Shown: positions 29,430-43,428 of the stretch, piece by piece
Layout of the letters: the number at the start of each line of letters is the position of its first letter
Position numbering within the stretch: position 1 is the stretch's first letter
Source of the DNA: Sambucus nigra
Lineage: Eukaryota; Streptophyta; Magnoliopsida; Dipsacales; Adoxaceae
NCBI GenBank assembly: GCA_949130495.1
Contig: OX422218.1
Location: 40,928,651 to 40,992,650, forward strand
Direction of reading: 5' to 3'
Length of the DNA: 64,000 bases
Notes under the pieces: generated by a model
The model's input: only the letters and a program-made list of their open reading frames with translations
The model's database searches: none
Told to the model about the DNA's origin: nothing
Made by a program: the position numbers and the translations under genes

Positions 29430-32400
29430 ACTTGTGCACAAAAAATGCCATCGAATGGTGAAAACATAAAGCAGCCACAAAACGGTACCGTAACAGTCAC
29501 GAACACCTCGCACGGGACCAATGTGACTCGTAGGAACCGATCGCGTAGTCACGGGTTCCCGGTTTGAGTGTACGGCGTGAATTTGAAAAAATTAGACTTA
29601 AGCATAAAAACATGTCATCGAAGGGCGAAAATGTAAAACAGCAACAAAACTCTACCGTAAGAGTCACGAACACCTCACACGGGACCAATGCGACTCGTAG
29701 GAACCGACCGCGTAGTCACGGGGATCCCGGGTTGAGTGTACGACGTGAATTTACAAAAAAATAGACTTATGCATAAAAACATGCCATCGAAGGGTGAAAA
29801 CATAAAAATGCCACAAAAAGGTCCCGTAAGAGTCACGAGCACGTCGCACGGGACCAATGTGACTCGTAGGAAGTGACCGTGAAGTCACGGGGCTCCCGGT
29901 TTGAGTGTACGACGTGAACTTGAAAAAATTAGACTTAAGCATAAAAACATGCCATCGAAGGGTGAAAACGTAAAACTGCCACAAAACTCTACCGTAAGAG
30001 TCATGAACACCTCGCACGGGACGAATGCGACTCGTAGGAACCGACCGCGTAGTCACGGGGATCCCGGTTTGAGTGTACGATGTGAATTTGCAAAAAATTA
30101 GACTTAAGCATAAAACCATGCCATCGAAGGGTGAAAATGTAAAACAGCCACAAAACGGTCCCGTAAGAGTCACGAACATCTCGCACGGGACCAATGTGAC
30201 TCGTAGGAACCGTCCGCGTTGTCACGGGAATCCCGGTTTGAGTGTACGACGTGAATTTGCAAAAAAAATAGACTTATGCATAAAAACATGGCATCGAAGG
30301 GAGAAAACGTAAAACAACCACAAAACGGTCCCGTAAGAGTGGCGAGCACGTCGCACGGGACCAATGCAACTCGTAGGAACCGACCGCGTAGTCACGGGGC
30401 TCCCAGTTTGAGTGTACGACGTGAATTTGAAAAAATTAGACTTATGCATAAAAACATGTCATCGAAGGCTGAAAACATAAACTGCCACAAAACGGTCTCG
30501 TAAGAGTCACGATCACCTCGCACGGGACCAATGCGACTCGTAGGAACCGATCGCGTAGTCACGGGGCTCCCGATTTGAGTGTACGACGTGAATTTGCAAA
30601 AAAATAGACTTGTTCACAAAAAATGCCATCGAAGGGTGAAAACGTAAAGCCGCCACAAAACGGTACCGTAACAGTCACGAACACCTCGCACGGGACCAAT
30701 GTGACTCGTAGGAACCGATCGCGTAGTCACGGGGTCCCGGTTTGAGTGTACGGCGTGAATTTGAAAAAATTAGACTTAAGCATAAAAACATGTCATCGAA
30801 GGGTGAAAACATAAAATGGCAACAAAACTCTACCGTAAGAGTCACGAACACCTCGCACGGGACCAATGCGACTCGTAGGAACCGATCGGGTAGTCACGGA
30901 GCTCCCGGTTTGAGTGTACGCCGTGAATTTGCAAAAAATTAGACTTGTGCACAAAAAATGCCATCGAATGGTGAAAACATAAAGCAGCCACAAAACGGTA
31001 TCGTAACAGTCACGAACACCTCGCACGGGACCAATGTGACTCGTAGGAACCGATCGCGTAGTCACGGGTTCCCGGTTTGAGTGTACGGCGTGAATTTGAA
31101 AAAATTAGACTTAAGCATAAAAACATGTCATCGAAGGGCGAAAACGTAAAACAGCAACAAAACTCTACCGTAAGAGTCACGAACACCTCACACGGGACCA
31201 ATGCGACTCGTAGGAACCGACCGCGTAGTCACGGGGATCCCGGGTTGAGTGTACGACGTGAATTTACAAAAAAATAGACTTATGCATAAAAACATGCCAT
31301 CGAAGGGTGAAAATGTAAAAATGCCACAAAAAGGTCCCGTAAGAGTCACGAGCACGTCGCACGGGACCAATGCGACTCGTAGGAAGTGACCGCGTAGTCA
31401 CGGGGCTCCCGGTTTGAGTGTTCAACGTGAACTTGAAAAAAATTAGACTTTAGCATAAAAACATGCCATCGAAGGGTGAAAACGTAAAACTGCCACAAAA
31501 CTCTACCGTAAGAGTCATGAACACCTCGCACGGGACGAATGCGACTCGTAGGAACCGACCGCGTAGTCACGGGGATCCCGGTTTGAGTGTACGACGTGAA
31601 TTTGCAAAAAATTAGACTTAAGCATAAAACCATGCCATCGAAGGGTGAAAATATAAAACAGCCACAAAACGGTCCCGTAAGAGTCACGAACATCTCGCAC
31701 GGGACCAATGTGACTCGTAGGAACCGTCCGCGTTGTCACGGGAATCCCGGTTTGAGTGTACGACGTGAATTTGCAAAAAAAATAGACTTATGCATAAAAA
31801 CATGGCATCGAAGGGAGAAAACGTAAGACAACCACAAAACGGTCCCGTAAGAGTGGCGAGCACGTCGCACGGGACCAATGCAACTCGTAGGAACCGACCG
31901 CGTAGTCACGGGGCTCCCAGTTTGAGTGTACGACGTGAATTTGAAAAAATTAGACTTATGCATAAAAACATGTCATCGAAGGCTGAAAACATAAACTGCC
32001 ACAAAACGGTCTCGTAAGAGTCACGAACACCTCGCACGGGACCAATGCGACTCGTAGGAACCAATCGCGTAGTCACGGGGCTCCCGATTTGAGTGTACGA
32101 CGTGAATTTGCAAAAAAATAGACTTGTTCCCAAAAAATGCCATCGAAGGGTGAAAACGTAAAGCCGCCACAAAACGGTACCGTAACAGTCACGAACACCT
32201 CGCACGAGACCAATGTGACTCGTAGGAACCGATCGCGTAGTCACGGGGTCCCGGTTTGAGTGTATGGCGTGAATTTGAAAAAATTAGACTTAAGCATAAA
32301 AACATGTCATCGAAGGGTGAAAACATAAAATAGCAACAAAACTCTACCGTAAGTGTCACGAACACCTCGCACGGGACCAATGCGACTCGTAGGAACCGAC

Positions 32401-33053
32401 CGCGTAGTCACGGAGCTCCCGGTTTGAGTGTACGCCGTGAATTTGCAAAAAATTAGACTTGTGCACAAAAAATGCCATCGAATGGTGAAAACATAAAGCA
32501 GCCACAAAACAGTACCGTAACAGTCACGAACACCTCGCACGGGACCAATGTGACTCGTAGGAACCGATCGCGTAGTCACGGGGTCCCGGTTTGAGTGTAC
32601 GGCGTGAATTTGAAAAAATTAGACTTAAGCATAAAAACATGTCATCGAAGGGTGAAAACGTAAAACAGCAACAAAACTCTACCGTAAGAGTCACGAACAC
32701 CTCACACGGGACCAATGCGACTCGTAGGAACCGACCGCGTAGTCACGGGGATCCCGGGTTGAGTGTACGACGTGAATTTACAAAAAAATAGACTTATGCA
32801 TAAAAACATGCCATCGAAGGGTGAAAACGTAAAAATGCCATAAAAAGGTCCCGTAAGAGTCACGAGCACGTCGCACGGGACCAATGCGACTCGTAGGAAG
32901 TGACCTCGTAGTCACGGGGCTCCCGGTTTGAGTGTACGACGTGAACTTGAAAAAAATTAGACTTAAGCATAAAAACATGCCATCGAAGGGTGAAAACGTA
33001 AAACTGCCACAAAACGGTCCCTTAAGAGTCACGATCACCTCGCCCGGGACCAA
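29430..33053 (+). repeat. 9-monomer HOR, 1,513-1,514-bp unit, two full copies plus a partial third
   Basis: Equivalent markers lie at 29,497, 31,010 and 32,524 and at 30,276 and 31,790. The units match the 7.7-10.5 kb 9-mer in variant order. They share private changes such as a GAAAACATAAACTGCC one-base deletion in two copies. Confidence 0.82.
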
Positions 33054-36000
33054 TGCGACTCGTAGGAACTGACCGCGTAGTCACGGGGCTCCCGGTTTGA
33101 CTGTACGATGTGAATTTGCAAAAAAATAGACTTGTGCATAAAAACATGCCATCGAAGGGTGAAAACGTAAAACTGCCACAAAACGGTACCGAAACAGTCA
33201 CAAACACCTCGCACGGGACAAATGTGACTCGTAGGAACCGACCGTGTAGTCACGGGGCTCCCGGTTTGAGTATACGTCGTGAATTTGCGAAAAATTAGAC
33301 TTAAGCATAAAAACATGCCATCGAAGGGTGAAAACGTAAAACAGCCACAAAACTCTACCGTAAGAGTCACAAACACCTCGCACGAGACCAATGCGACTCG
33401 TAGGAACCGACCGCGTAGTCACGGGGATCCCGGATTGAGTGTACAACGAGAATTTGCAAAAAATTAGACTTACGCATAAAAACATGCCATCGAAGGGTGA
33501 AAATGTAAAACAGCCACAAAACGGCACCGTAAGAGTCCTGAACACCTCGCACGGGACCAATGTGACTCATAGGAACCGACCGCGTAGTCACGGGGCTCCC
33601 GGTTTGAGTGTACGACGTGAATTTGAAAAAAAATTAGACTTATGCCTAAAAAATTCCATCGAATGGTGACAACGTAAAACAACCACAAAACGGTACCGTA
33701 AGAGTCATGAACACCTCGCACGGGACCAATGTGACTCGTAGGAACCGACCGCGTAGTCACGGGGTCCCGATTTGAGTGTACGACGTAAATTTATAAAAAA
33801 TAGACTTACACATAAAAACATGCAATCGAAGGGTGAAAATGTAAAATAGCCACAAAATGGTCCCGTAAGAGTCACGAGCACGTCGCACGGGACCAATGCA
33901 ACTCGTAGGAACCGACCGCGTAGTCACGGGGCCCCCGGTTTGAGTGTACGACGTGAATTTGAAAAAAATTAGACTTATGCATAAAAACATGCCAACGAAG
34001 GGTGGAAACGTAAAGCAGCCACAAAACGGTACCGTAGCAGTCACGAACACCTCGCACGGGACCAATGTGACTCGTAGGAACCGACCGCGTAGTCACGGGG
34101 TCCCGGTTTGAGTGTACGGCGTGAATTTGAAAAAAATTAGACTTGTGCACAAAAAATGCCATCGAAGGGTGAAAACGTAAAGCATCCACAAAACGGTACC
34201 ATAACAGTCACGAACACCTCGCACGGGACCAATGTGACTCGTAGGAACCGACCGCGTAGTCACGGGGTCCCGATTTGAGTGTACGGCGTGAATTTGAAAA
34301 AAATAGACTTAAGCGTAAAAACATGTCATCGAAGGGTGAAAACGTAAAATAGCAACAAAACTCTACTGTAAGAGTCACGAGCACCTCGCACGGGACCAAT
34401 GCGACTCATAGGAACCGACCGCGTAGTCACGGGGCTCCCGGTTTGAGTGTACGACGTGAATTTGTGAAAAATTACTTGTGCACAAAAAATGCCATCGAAG
34501 GGTGAAAGCGTAAAGCAGCCACAAAATGGTACCGTAACAGTCACGAACACCTCGCACGGGACCAATGTGACTCGTAGGAACCAACCGCGTAGTCACGGGG
34601 TCCCGGTTTGAGTGTACGGCGTGAATTTGAAAAAATTAGACTTAAGCATAAAAGCATGTCATCGAAGGGTGAAAACGTAAAACAGGAACAAAACTCTACC
34701 GTAAGAGTCACGAACACCTCGCACGGGACCAATGCGACTCGTAGGAACCGACCGCGTAGTCACGGGGCTCCCGGTTTGAGTGTACGACGTGAATTTGTAA
34801 AAAATTAGACTTATGCGTAAAAACTTCCATCAAATGGTGACAACATAAAACAGCCACAAAACGGTACCGTAAGAGTCATGAACCTCGCACGGGACCAATG
34901 TGACTCGTAGGAACCGACCGTGTAGTCACGGGGCTCTCGGTTTGAGTGTACGACGTAAATTTGTAAAAAATAGACTTAAGCATAAAAACATGCAATCGAA
35001 GGATGAAAATGTAAAACAACCACAAAACGGTACCGTAAGAGTCACGAACACGTCGTACGGGAGCAATGTGACTCGTAGGAACCGATCCCGTAGTCATGGA
35101 GCTCCCGGTTTGAGTGTACGACGTGAATTTGCCAAAAATTAGACTTAAGAATTAAAACATGGAATCGAAGGGTGAAAACGTAAAACAGTCACAAAACGGT
35201 ACCGTAAGAGTCACTAACACCTCGCACGGGACCAATGCGACTCGTAGAACCGTCCGCGTAGTCACGGGAATCCCGGTTTGAGTATACGACGTGAATTTGC
35301 AAAAAAATATACTTATGGATAAAAACATGCCATCGCACGGGACCAAAGCAACTCGTAGGAACCGACCGCGTAGTCACGGTGTTCCCGGTTTGAGTGTACG
35401 ACGTGAATTTGAAAAAAATTAGACTTATGAATAAAAACATGCCATCGAAGGGTGAAAACGTAAAACTGCCACAAAACTGTCCCGTAAGAGTCATGAACAC
35501 CTCGCACGGGACCAATGCGACTCATAGGAACTGACCGCGTAGTCACGGGGCTCTCGGTTTGAGTGTACGACGTGAATTTGCAAAAAATTAGACTTGTGCA
35601 TAAAAACATGCCATCGAAGGGTGAAAATGTAAAACTACCGCAAAATGGTATCGAAACAGTCACGAACACCTCGCACGGGACCAATGCGACTCGTAGGAAC
35701 CGACCGCGTAGTCATGGGGATCCCGGTTTGAGTGTACGACGTGAATTTGCAAAAAAAAAACTTATGCATAAAAACATGCAATCGAAGGGTGAAAACGTAA
35801 AAATGCCACAAAACGATCCTGTATGATTCACGAGCATGTCGCATGGGACCAATGCGACTCGTCGGAACCGACCGCGTAGTCACGGGGCTCCCGGTTTGAG
35901 TGTACGACGTGAACTTGGAAAAATTAGACTTAAGCATAAAAACATGCCATCGAAGGGTGAAAACGTAAAACTGCCACAAAACGGTTCCGTAAGAGTCAAG

Positions 36001-39000
36001 ATCACCTCGCACGGGACCAATGCGACTCGTAGGAACCGACCGCGTAGTCACGGGGCTCCCGGTTTGAGTGTACGACATGAATTCGTAAAAAATTATACTT
36101 GTGCATAAAAACATGCCATCGAAGGGTGAAAACGTAAAACAGCAACAAAACGGTACCGTAACAGTCACGAACACCTCACACGGGACCAATGTGACTCGTA
36201 GGAACTGACCGCGTTGTCACGGGGCTCCCGGTTTGAGTGTACGGCGTGAAAACTCAAAAAATTAGACTTAAGCATAAAAACATTTCATCGAAGGGTAAAA
36301 ACGTAAAACAACCATAAAACTCTACCGTAAGAGTCACGAACACCTCGCACGGGACCAATGCGACTCGTAGGAACTGATCGCGTAGTCACGGGGATCCCGG
36401 TTTGAGTGTACGACGTGAATTTGCAAAAAATTAGACTTAAGCATAAAAACAAGCCATTGAAGGGTGAAAACGTAAAACAGCCACAAAACGGTACCGTAAG
36501 AGTCACGAACACCTCGCACGGGACCAATGTGACTCGTTGGAACCGACCGCATACCGCGTCGTCACGGGGCTCCCGGTTTAAGTGTACGACGTGAATTTGT
36601 AAAAAATTAGACTTATGCATAAAAACATGGTATCGAAGGATGAAAACATAAAACTGCCACAAAACGGTCCCGTAAGAGTCACGAACACCTCGCACGGGAC
36701 CAATGCGACTCGTAGGAACCGACCGCGTAGTGACGGCGCTCCCAGTTTGAGTGTACGACGTGAATTTGCAAAAAATTAGAATTGTGCATAAAAACATGCC
36801 ATCGAATGGTGAAAACATAAAACTACCACAAAACGGTACCGAAAGAGTCACGAACATCTCGCACGGGACCAATGCGACTCGTAGGAGCCGACCGCGTATT
36901 CACGGGGCTCCCGATTTGAGTGTACAGCTTGAATTTGCAAGAAATTGACTTATGCATAAAAACATGTCATCGAAGGGTGAAAATGTAAAACAACCACAAA
37001 ACGGTACCGTAACAGTCATGAGCACCTTGCACGAGACCAATGTGACTCGTAGGAACCGACCGCGTAGTCACGGGGCTCTCGGGTTGAGTGTACGGCGTGA
37101 AAACTCAAAAAATTAGACTTAAGCGTAAAAACATGTCATCGATGGGTGAAAACGTAAAACAGCCACAAAACTCTACCGTAACAGTCATGAGCACCTCGCA
37201 CGGGACCAATGTGACTCGTAGGAACTGACCGCGTAGTCACGGGGCTCCCGGTTTGAGTGTACGACGTGAATTTGCAAAAAATTAGACTTAAGCATAAAAA
37301 CATGCCATCGAAGGGTGAAAACGTAAAACAGCCACAAAACTCTATCGTAAGAGTCACGAACACCTCGCACGGGACCAATGCGACTCGTAGGAACCGATCG
37401 CGTAGTCACGGGGATCCCGGTTTGAGTGTACGACGTGAATTTGAAAAAAATTAGACTTAAGCATAAAAACATGCCATCGAAGGGTGAAAACATAAAACAG
37501 CCACAAAACGGTACCGTAAGAGTCACGGACACCTCGCACGGGACCAATGTGACTCGTTGGAACTGACCTCGTAGTGACGGCGCTCCCGGTTTGAGTGTAC
37601 GCCGTGAATTTGCAAAAAATTAGCCTTGTGCATAAAAACATGCCATCGAAGGGTGAAAACGTAAAACTACCACAAAACGGTACCGAAAGAGTCAAGAACA
37701 CCTCACACGGGACCAATGCGACTCGTACGAACCGATCGCGTATTCACGGGGCTCCCGGTTTGAGTGTACAGCTTGAATTTGGAAGAAATAGACTTATGCA
37801 TAAAAACGTGTCATCGAAGGGTAAAAACATAAAACAACCACAAAACGGTACCATAACAGTCATGAGCACCTCGCGCGGGACCAATGTGACTCGTAGGAAC
37901 CGACCGCGTAGTCACGTGGCTCCCGGTTTGAGTGTACGGCGTGAATTTGCAAAAAAATAAACTTAAGCATAAAAACATGCCATCGAAGGGTGAAAACGTA
38001 AAACAACCACAAAACGGTACTGTAAGAGTCCCGAACACCTCTCACGGGACCAATGTGACTCGTAGGAACCGACCGCGTAGTCACGGGGCTCCCGGTTTGA
38101 GTGTACGAAGTGAATTTGCAAAAAATTAGACTTATGCCTAAAAAATTCCATCGAATGGTGACAACGTAAAACAGCCACAAAACGGTACCGTAAGAGTCAT
38201 GAACACCTCGCACGGGACCAATGTGACTCGTTGGAACCGACCGCGTAGTCACAGAGCTCTCGGTTTGAGTATACGACGCAAATTTGTAAAAAATAGAGTT
38301 AAGCATAAAAACATGCAATCGAAGGATGAAAATGAAAAGCAACCACAAAACGGTACCATAAGAGTCACGAACACCTCACACGGGAGCAATGTGACTCGTA
38401 GGAACCGACCGCGTAGTCACGCTGTTCCCGGTTTGAGTGTACGACGTGAATTTGCCAAAAATTAGACTTAAGCATAAAAACATGGAATCGAAGGGTGAAA
38501 ACAGAAAAAAAACAACCACAAAACGGTACCGTAAGAGTCACGAACACCTCGCACGGGACCAATGCGACTCGTAGGAACCGTCCGCGTAGTCACGGGAATC
38601 CCGGTTTGAGTGTACGACGTGAATTTGCAAAAAAATAGACTTATGCATAAAAACATCCCATCGAAGGGTGAAAACATAAAATAGCCAAAAACGGTCCCGT
38701 AAGAGTCACGAGCACGTCGCACGGGACCAATGCAACTCGTAGGAACCGACCGCGTAGTCATGGGGCTCCCTGTTTGAGTGTACGACGTGAATTTGAAAAA
38801 AAATAGACTTATGCATAAAAACATGCCATCGAAGGGTGAAAATGTATAGCCGCCACAAAACGGTACCGTAACAGTCACGAACACCTCGCACGGGACCAAT
38901 GTGACTCGTAGGAACCGACCGCGTATTCACGGGGCTCCCGGTTTGAGTGTACAGCTTGAATTTGCAAGAAATAGACTTATGCATAAAAACATGTCATCGA

Positions 39001-39141
39001 TGGGTGAAAACGTAAAACAATGACAAAACGGTACCATAACAGTCATGAGCACCTCGCACGGGACCAATGTGACTCGTAGGAACCGACCGCGTAGTCACGG
39101 GGCTCCCGGTTTGAGTGTACGGCGTGAATTTGCAAAAAATT
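31790..39141 (+). repeat. Macro-duplication of the satellite, copy 2
   Basis: Second copy of 21,513-29,090. Relative to copy 1 it lacks one whole monomer (counterpart of about 23,851-24,019, junction near 34,130). It also lacks 57 bp between two CATCG repeats (junction near 35,334) and one base near 35,249. At the 57-bp deletion the text jumps from ACATGCCATCG to CACGGGACCAAAGC. Confidence 0.8.
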
Positions 39142-39381
39142 AGACTTGTGCACAAAAAATGCCATCGAAGGGTGAAAACTTAAAGCAGCCACAAAACGGT
39201 ACCGTAACAGTCACGAACACCTCGCACGGGACCAATGTAACTCGTAGGAACCGACCGCGTAGTCACGGGGTCCCGGTTTAAGTGTACATCGTGAATTTGT
39301 AAAAATTAGACTTAAGCATAAAAACATGTCATCGAAGGGTGAAAATGTAAAACAGCAAAAAAACTCTTCCCTAAGAGTCGA

Positions 39382-42300
39382 GAACACCTCGCACGGGACC
39401 AATGCGACTCGTAGGAACCGACCGCGTAGTCATCGTGATCCCGGTTTGAGTGTACGACGTGAATTTGCCAAAAAATAGACTTATGCATAAAAATATGCCA
39501 TCGAAGGGTGAAAACGTAAAAACGCCACAAAACGGTCCCGTAAGAGTCACGAGCACGTCGCACGGGACCAATGCGACTCGTAGGAACCGACCGCATAGTC
39601 ACGGGGCTCCCGGTTTGAGTGTACGACGTGAACTTGAAAAAAATTAGACTTAAGCATAAAAACATGCCATCGAAGGGTGAAAACGTAAAACTTCCACAAA
39701 ACGGTCCCTTAAGAGTCATGATCACCTCGCACGGGACCAATGCGACTTATAGGAACTGACCGCGTAGTCACGGGGCTCCCGATTTGAGTGTACGACGTGA
39801 ATTTGCAAAAAAATAGACTTGTGCATAAAAACATGCCATCGAAGAGTGAAAACGTAAAACAGCCACAAAACGGTACCATAACAGTCACGGACACCTCGCA
39901 CGGGACCAACGTGAATCGTAGGAACCGACCGCGTAGTCACGGGGCTCCCGGTTTGAGTGTACGGCGTGAAAACTCAAAAAATTATACTTAAGCATAAAAA
40001 CATGTCATCGAAGAGTGAAAACGTAAAACAGCAACAAAACTCAACCGTAAGAGTCACGAACACCTCGCACGGGACCAATGCGACTCGTAGGAACCGACCG
40101 CGTAGTCACGGGGATCCCGGTTTGAGTGTAGGGCGTGAATTTGCAAAAAATTAGACTTAAGAATAAAAACATGCCATTGAAGGGTGAAAACGTAAAATAT
40201 CCACAAAACGGTACCGTAAGAGTCACGAACACCTCGCACGGGACGAATGTGACTCGTTGGAACCGACCGCGTAGTCACGGGGATCCCGGTTTGAGTGTAC
40301 GACGTGAATTTGCAAAAAATTAGACTTAAGCATAAAAACATGCCATCGAAGGGTGAAAACATAAAACATCCACAAAACGGTACCGTAAGAGTCACGAACA
40401 CCTCGCACGGGACCAATGCGACTCGTAGAAACCGACCGCGTAGTGACGGCGCTCCCGGTTTGAGTTTACGACGTGAATTTGTAAAAAATTAGACTTGTGC
40501 AGAAAAACATGCCATTGAAGGGTGAAAATGTAAAACTGGCACAAAACGGTACCGAAAGAGTCACGAACACCTCGCACGGGACCAATGCGACTCGTAGGAA
40601 CCGACCGCGTATTCACGGGGCTCCCGATTTGAGTGTACAGCTTGAATTTGCAAGAAATAGACTTATGAATAAAAACATGTCATCGAAGGGTGAAAAGGTA
40701 AAACAACCACAAAACGGTACCATAACAGTAATGAGCACCTCGCACGGGACCAATGTGACTCGTAGGAACCGACCGCGTAGTCACGGGGCTCCCGGTTTGA
40801 GTGTACGGCGTGAATTTGCAAAAAAATAGACTTAAGCACAAAAACATGCCATCGAAGGGTGAAAACGTAAAACAGCCACAAAACTCTACCGTAAGAGTCA
40901 CGAACACCTCGCACGGGACCAATGCGACTCGTAGGAACCGACCGCGTAGTCATCGTGATCCCGGTTTGAGTGTACGATGTGAATTTGCCAAAAAATAGAC
41001 TTATGCATAAAAATATGCCATCGAAGGGTGAAAACGTAAAAACGCCACAAAACGGTCCCGTAAGAGTCACGAGCACGTCGCACGGGACCAATGCGACTCG
41101 TAGGAACCGACCGCATAGTCACGGGGCTCCCGGTTTGAGTGTACGACGTGAACTTGAAAAAAATTAGACTTAAGCATAAAAACATGCCATCGAAGGGTGA
41201 AAACGTAAAACTTCCACAAAACGGTCCCTTAAGAGTCATGATCACCTCGCACGGGACCAATGCGACTTATAGGAACTGACCGCGTAGTCACGGGGCTCCC
41301 GATTTGAGTGTACGACGTGAATTTGCAAAAAAATAGACTTGTGCATAAAAACATGCCATCGAAGAGTGAAAACGTAAAACAGCCACAAAACGGTACCATA
41401 ACAGTCACGGACACCTCGCACGGGACCAACGTGAATCGTAGGAACCGACCGCGTAGTCACGGGGCTCCCGGTTTGAGTGTACGGCGTGAAAACTCAAAAA
41501 ATTATACTTAAGCATAAAAACATGTCATCGAAGAGTGAAAACGTAAAACAGCAACAAAACTCAACCGTAAGAGTCACGAACACCTCGCACGGGACCAATG
41601 CGACTCGTAGGAACCGACCGCGTAGTCACGGGGATCCCGGTTTGAGTGTAGGGCGTGAATTTGCAAAAAATTAGACTTAAGAATAAAAACATGCCATTGA
41701 AGGGTGAAAACGTAAAATATCCACAAAACGGTACCGTAAGAGTCACGAACACCTCGCACGGGACGAATGTGACTCGTTGGAACCGACCGCGTAGTCACGG
41801 GGATCCCGGTTTGAGTGTACGACGTGAATTTGCAAAAAATTAGACTTAAGCATAAAAACATGCCATCGAAGGGTGAAAACATAAAACATCCACAAAACGG
41901 TACCGTAAGAGTCACGAACACCTCGCATGGGACCAATGCGACTCGTAGAAACCGACCGCGTAGTGACGGCGCTCCCGGTTTGAGTTTACGACGTGAATTT
42001 GTAAAAAATTAGACTTGTGCAGAAAAACATGCCATTGAAGGGTGAAAATGTAAAACTGGCACAAAACGGTACCGAAAGAGTCACGAACACCTCGCACGGG
42101 ACCAATGCGACTCGTAGGAACCGACCGCGTATTCACGGGGCTCCCGATTTGAGTGTACAGCTTGGATTTGCAAGAAATAGACTTATGAATAAAAACATGT
42201 CATCGAAGGGTGAAAAGGTAAAACAACCACAAAACGGTACCATAACAGTAATGAGCACCTCGCACGGGACCAATGTGACTCGTAGGAACCGACCGCGTAG

Positions 42301-42471
42301 TCACGGGGCTCCCGGTTTGAGTGTACGGCGTGAATTTGCAAAAAAATAGACTTAAGCACAAAAACATGCCATCGAAGGGTGAAAACGTAAAACAGCCACA
42401 AAACTCTACCGTAAGAGTCACGAACACCTCGCACGGGACCAATGCGACTCGTAGGAACCGACCACGTAGTC
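39382..42471 (+). repeat. 9-monomer HOR, 1,520-bp tandem duplication, nearly identical copies
   Basis: Sequence from about 39,382 recurs exactly 1,520 bp later and continues to about 42,471. Reading side by side I saw only a few substitutions: GACGTGAATTTGCC versus GATGTGAATTTGCC near 40,978, CGCACGG versus CGCATGG near 41,927, and CTTGAATTTG versus CTTGGATTTG near 42,164. This is the most similar pair of HOR units in the window. Confidence 0.93.
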
Positions 42472-43428
42472 ACGGGGATCCCGGTTTGAGTGTACGACGT
42501 GAATTTGCAAAAAATTAGACTTAAGCATAAAAACATGTCATCGAAGTGTGAAATTTAAAACAGCCACAAAACGGTAACGTAAGAGTCCCTAACACCTCGC
42601 ACGAGACCAATGTGACTCGTAGGAACCGACCGCATAGTCACGGGGCTCCCGGTTTGAGTGTACGACGTGAATTTGGAAAAAATTAGACTTATTCCTAAAA
42701 AATTCCATCGAATGGTGACAACGTAAAACAGCCAAAAAACGGTACCGTAAGAGTCATGAACACCTCGCACGGGACCAATGTGACTCGTAGGAACCGACCG
42801 CGTAGTCACGGGGCTCTCGGTTTGAGTGTACGACGTAAATTTATAGAAAATAGACTTAAGCCTAAAAACATGCAATCGAAGGTTGAAAATGTAAAGCAAC
42901 CACAAAACGGTACCGTAAGAGTCACGAACACCTCCCACGGGAGCAATGTGACTCGTAGGAACCGACCGCGTAGTCACGGTGCTCCCGGTTTGAGTGTACG
43001 ACGTGAATTTGCCAAAAATTAGACTTAAGCATAAAAACATGGAATCGAAGGGTGAAAACAGAAAACAGCCACGAAACGGTACCGTAAGAGTCACGAACAC
43101 CTCGTACGGGACCAATGTGACACGTAGGAACCGTCCGCGTAGTCACGGGAATCCCGGTTTGAGTGTACGACGTGAATTTGCAAAAAAATAGTCTTATGCA
43201 TAAAAACATGCAATCGAAGGTTGAAAATGTAAAGAAACCACAAAACGGTACCGTAAGAGTCACGAGCACGTCGCACAGGACCAATGCAACTCGTAGGAAC
43301 CGACCGCGTAATCATGGGGCTCCCGGTTTGAGTGTACGACGTGAATTTGAAAAAAATTAGACTTATGCATAAAAACATGCCATCGAAGGGTGAAAACGTA
43401 AAGCAGCCACAAAACGGTACCGTAACAG

